Part shown: positions 62,061 through 64,000 of the stretch, piece after piece
Layout: the number at the start of each line of letters is the position of its first letter
Numbering within the stretch: the first letter of the stretch is position 1
Assembly (NCBI RefSeq): GCF_004217495.1
Contig: NZ_SHLC01000001.1
Span: forward strand, 2,790,001 to 2,854,000
Length of the DNA: 64,000 bases
Direction: 5' to 3'
From: Microterricola gilva
Lineage (GTDB): Bacteria; Actinomycetota; Actinomycetes; Actinomycetales; Microbacteriaceae
Position numbers and translations under genes: made by a program
Notes under the pieces: generated by a model
Database searches by the model: none
The model's input: the letters and a program-made list of their open reading frames with translations, nothing else
What the model was told of the DNA's origin: nothing

Positions 62061-62673
62061 GGTACATCCAGCGGACGGCCCGCGCTCCGTCGCGGGAGGC
62101 GTCGCTCGCGGCCTCCCACTTGCGGCTGAGCGCGCCGAGTTCCGCGGTCAGCTCGGCCAGCTGCGGGGCGGTCAGGTAGGCGAAGGAGTCGGAGCTGTTC
62201 GAGGCGGCCACCCACTCGCGCTCCAGTGTCGGTTCGGCGTCGAGGGCGGCGAGGAGCTCCCCCATGTACGACTGCAGGATCACCTGCTGCAGGGCGCGGG
62301 CCGCCCCGTACTGCTCGGGGTTGGCGCGCAGCTCGGCCGGCTCGAAGCTCGTGTGGCTGTGCGCGGCACGCCACCAGCGTTCCCGGCCGTCCCTCGCGTG
62401 TTCCGGCGCCTCCACCACGAAGCCGAACTTCGCCAGCGTGCCGAGGTGGTAGCTCACCGTGCCTGGCGCCTCGTCGACGAGCTCGGCGAGCTGGCCGACC
62501 GAGTGGGCTCCGTCGGAGCGCAGGATGCCGAGCAGCTGGAGTCGCAGCGGGTGCGCGAGCGCGCGCAGCGACTTCGGGTCGCGCAGCCCCTCGGCCGGCC
62601 GGATCGGTGCGGCTTCGGGTCTGGCGCCGGGTTCTGTTGGGCTGGCTCCGGTCGGCCTCGAGTCGTCATCCAT
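62041..62673 (-). CDS. ArsR-family helix-turn-helix regulator
   Basis: 210 residues. Winged helix: LAHPLRLQLLGILRSDGAHSV, then recognition helix APGTVSYHLGTLAKFGFV and wing RWWRA. The extra C-terminal helical domain of about 110 residues is common in drug- or ligand-responsive members. No cysteine metal box is visible. It represses, most likely, its own operon with the MFS exporter through the 26-bp palindrome just upstream. Confidence 0.9.
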   Translation of the reverse strand: MDDDSRPTGASPTEPGARPEAAPIRPAEGLRDPKSLRALAHPLRLQLLGILRSDGAHSVGQLAELVDEAPGTVSYHLGTLAKFGFVVEAPEHARDGRERWWRAAHSHTSFEPAELRANPEQYGAARALQQVILQSYMGELLAALDAEPTLEREWVAASNSSDSFAYLTAPQLAELTAELGALSRKWEAASDASRDGARAVRWMYHAFPRA

Positions 62674-62691
62674 ACGGCAACCCTAGTTCCA

Positions 62692-62717
62692 CAAGAACTC
62701 TTGCGCAAGTGTTCTTG
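62692..62717. promoter_or_regulatory. ArsR-type operator
   Basis: CAAGAAC, then TC-TTGCGCAA-GT, then GTTCTTG: a 26-bp palindrome with perfect outer 7-bp arms and a palindromic TTGCGCAA core. It begins 19 bp upstream of the regulator start codon, and the divergent lipoprotein gene starts about 70 bp away. Confidence 0.75.
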
Positions 62718-62787
62718 CATGATTCGCCGGCGACTGTCGAGCACGGCGTGCCATACTGCACGCTGGTCAGGTTGGGGGGCGGGTGCC

Positions 62788-64000
62788 ATGGCGCGCAGAC
62801 GGTTGAGGATGGTGGCGATGCTGGTGACGGCCGTCGCCGGTGTGGCGACGCTGTCTGGATGCGGGTTCCTCTTTCCGCCCGATCCGCCCTCCTCTGTCTC
62901 GGGCGCCCTCGATGAGGCTGTTGAGGCGATCCGCGATCTAGACGGAGTCGGTTCCGCAATGTGGACGGCCTCGGCGGACAGGAAAGACGGTGGCCCGCTC
63001 TCGAAACCGGATGCGTGGTCGGCGCACATCACCGTCGCCGTTTCCCCCGGCCTGCCGGATCTCGAAGCGCTCGCCGCCGATGTCGCGTACGAGGTGGCAT
63101 CCGCACGCGGCACCGTGAAGACCACAGGCACGATGCGGCTGCGCGCCGATCGGAACGGCCCGGCCACTGTGCTCGAGTTCGCCGGCAACGACTCCCCCGA
63201 AACTCCCGCAGACATCGCGGCCGCCGCGGAGCTGCTGCGGTCGGTCTCCGGCGCGACCTCGGTCTTCGTCGCACTGGGCTCGCAGCCGGCGAGCGTGAGC
63301 ACTTCCTCGTCCGCAGGCTGGGCCGAGACGGCTGCCGAACTGCGTCGGCTTCCGGGCTTCGGGAGCGGTGCTCTTGCGTCCGTCGCCATTGACGGCCGCG
63401 ACGCATTCTCCGGCCGGGTCAGCCGGATCTTGATCGATGCGCTCACCCCGAGCGCGGCCCTCATCCCGCTGCTCAGCGAGTTGGCAGGGCGGGCTGACGT
63501 CATCAGCTTCCACGAAGGACCGACTCGCAGCACCGCGGAGGCGGGGAGCGTTCGCCCGATTTTCCGCATCGAGGTGCGCAGCCGGGAGGCCGTTGCGCGC
63601 TTCAGTGACACCCTCACTGGGATCGATGGCGGGCTCCTTGTCGACGGCCGCCCGCGGCCAGCCTTCACCGTTTACGCGAGCGCGGGCGAGACAACGACCG
63701 AACACAGCGGCTTTCTCGGCTTGCCGCTCGGCGCGGACGAGCCGGACGATCTCGCCAAGCCCAGTATCGACGACCTCACGCCGGAGGAACTCGCCGCGCG
63801 ATCCGACGGTCCGCTGATCGTTCTGTCCCCTGACGCGGCTGCCGAGCGACTCGAAGCGGACCGCCTGGCCACGATGGCGCTGTTGACGGACGCCGGCGAC
63901 CTCGCCGGAGTCCCCGGGACCGTGACGGTGTCGACCGCAGGCTGCGAGGTCGGCGTCGGAGAACAGCAATCGGGTTCGGTCGTGATCCCCGTCTTCGAAA
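62788..64000 (+). CDS. Putative lipoprotein, C-terminus outside window
   Basis: 404 codons are visible, with no stop before the window ends. MARRRLRMVAMLVTAVAG with lipobox LSGC marks a lipoprotein signal, followed by a Pro-rich tether. The mature part is a mixed alpha/beta protein with repeated stretches such as HITVAVSPGLPDLEALAADV and IEVRSREAVARF. I do not recognise a family. A GC-rich upstream stretch (GGTTGGGGGGCGGGTGCC) could serve as ribosome site. Divergent from the ArsR gene. Confidence 0.8.
   Translation, partial: MARRRLRMVAMLVTAVAGVATLSGCGFLFPPDPPSSVSGALDEAVEAIRDLDGVGSAMWTASADRKDGGPLSKPDAWSAHITVAVSPGLPDLEALAADVAYEVASARGTVKTTGTMRLRADRNGPATVLEFAGNDSPETPADIAAAAELLRSVSGATSVFVALGSQPASVSTSSSAGWAETAAELRRLPGFGSGALASVAIDGRDAFSGRVSRILIDALTPSAALIPLLSELAGRADVISFHEGPTRSTAEAGSVRPIFRIEVRSREAVARFSDTLTGIDGGLLVDGRPRPAFTVYASAGETTTEHSGFLGLPLGADEPDDLAKPSIDDLTPEELAARSDGPLIVLSPDAAAERLEADRLATMALLTDAGDLAGVPGTVTVSTAGCEVGVGEQQSGSVVIPVFE

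Overview
The window looks like a stretch of chromosome from a high-GC actinobacterium, most probably a member of the Microbacteriaceae (Micrococcales). The clues are the very GC-rich codon usage, frequent GTG starts, ATGA/GTGA overlaps between neighbouring genes, and gene order. From topA through the tad cluster, a 6C small RNA, acs, a RidA gene, a PASTA-type penicillin-binding protein and a metallophosphoesterase, the order follows the mycobacterial topA-tad-acs-ponA2 region, as I remember it. I see no rRNA, CRISPR array, transposase or phage gene. The genus is not determined.

Layout. 0-8 kb: topA (its end lies off the window), a small unknown protein, a secreted tripeptidyl-aminopeptidase-like lipoprotein and a tad/Flp pilus cluster, all but the small gene on the minus strand. 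8.1-8.2 kb: a 6C RNA upstream of tadA. 8.5-15.7 kb: acs, ridA, a DUF4177-like gene, class A PBP plus metallophosphoesterase, tRNA-Pro(CGG) and a VanZ-like protein. 15.7-23.6 kb: a HAD phosphatase, then two paralogous signalling modules, each with one canonical histidine kinase, one kinase-like protein lacking recognisable catalytic boxes and one LuxR-type response regulator; tdk is coupled to the second. 24-26.6 kb: a radical SAM protein behind an 18-bp palindrome, and mqo. 26.9-28.7 kb: a PhoB-type regulator and a regulator with a degenerate receiver.

28.9-38.3 kb is a probable exopolysaccharide and cyclic-di-GMP region. It has a membrane GT2 polysaccharide synthase, a divergent membrane-anchored GH18 enzyme with two chitin-binding modules, an intact GGDEF-EAL protein, and a histidine kinase coupled to a protein whose GGDEF motif has been lost.

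38.3-54.9 kb is a metabolic island. A GH42 beta-galactosidase is followed by split glycine decarboxylase genes gcvPA-gcvPB, an ATP-NAD-kinase-family protein and an SDR dehydrogenase. A FadR-type GntR regulator is divergent to it. Two sugar ABC importers without ATPase genes follow, one with a GH63-like glycosidase. A 16-bp palindrome (ATTCTGTATACAGAAT and variants) lies in front of the GH42 operon/GntR gene and of both binding-protein genes, so the whole region can be read as one GntR-controlled regulon. Joining a galactosidase to glycine decarboxylase subunits is the least expected thing in the window.

55-64 kb is housekeeping: dnaX-recR-lysC-asd in one direction, an ArsR-MFS pair with a clear operator, and the start of a lipoprotein gene that runs off the end.
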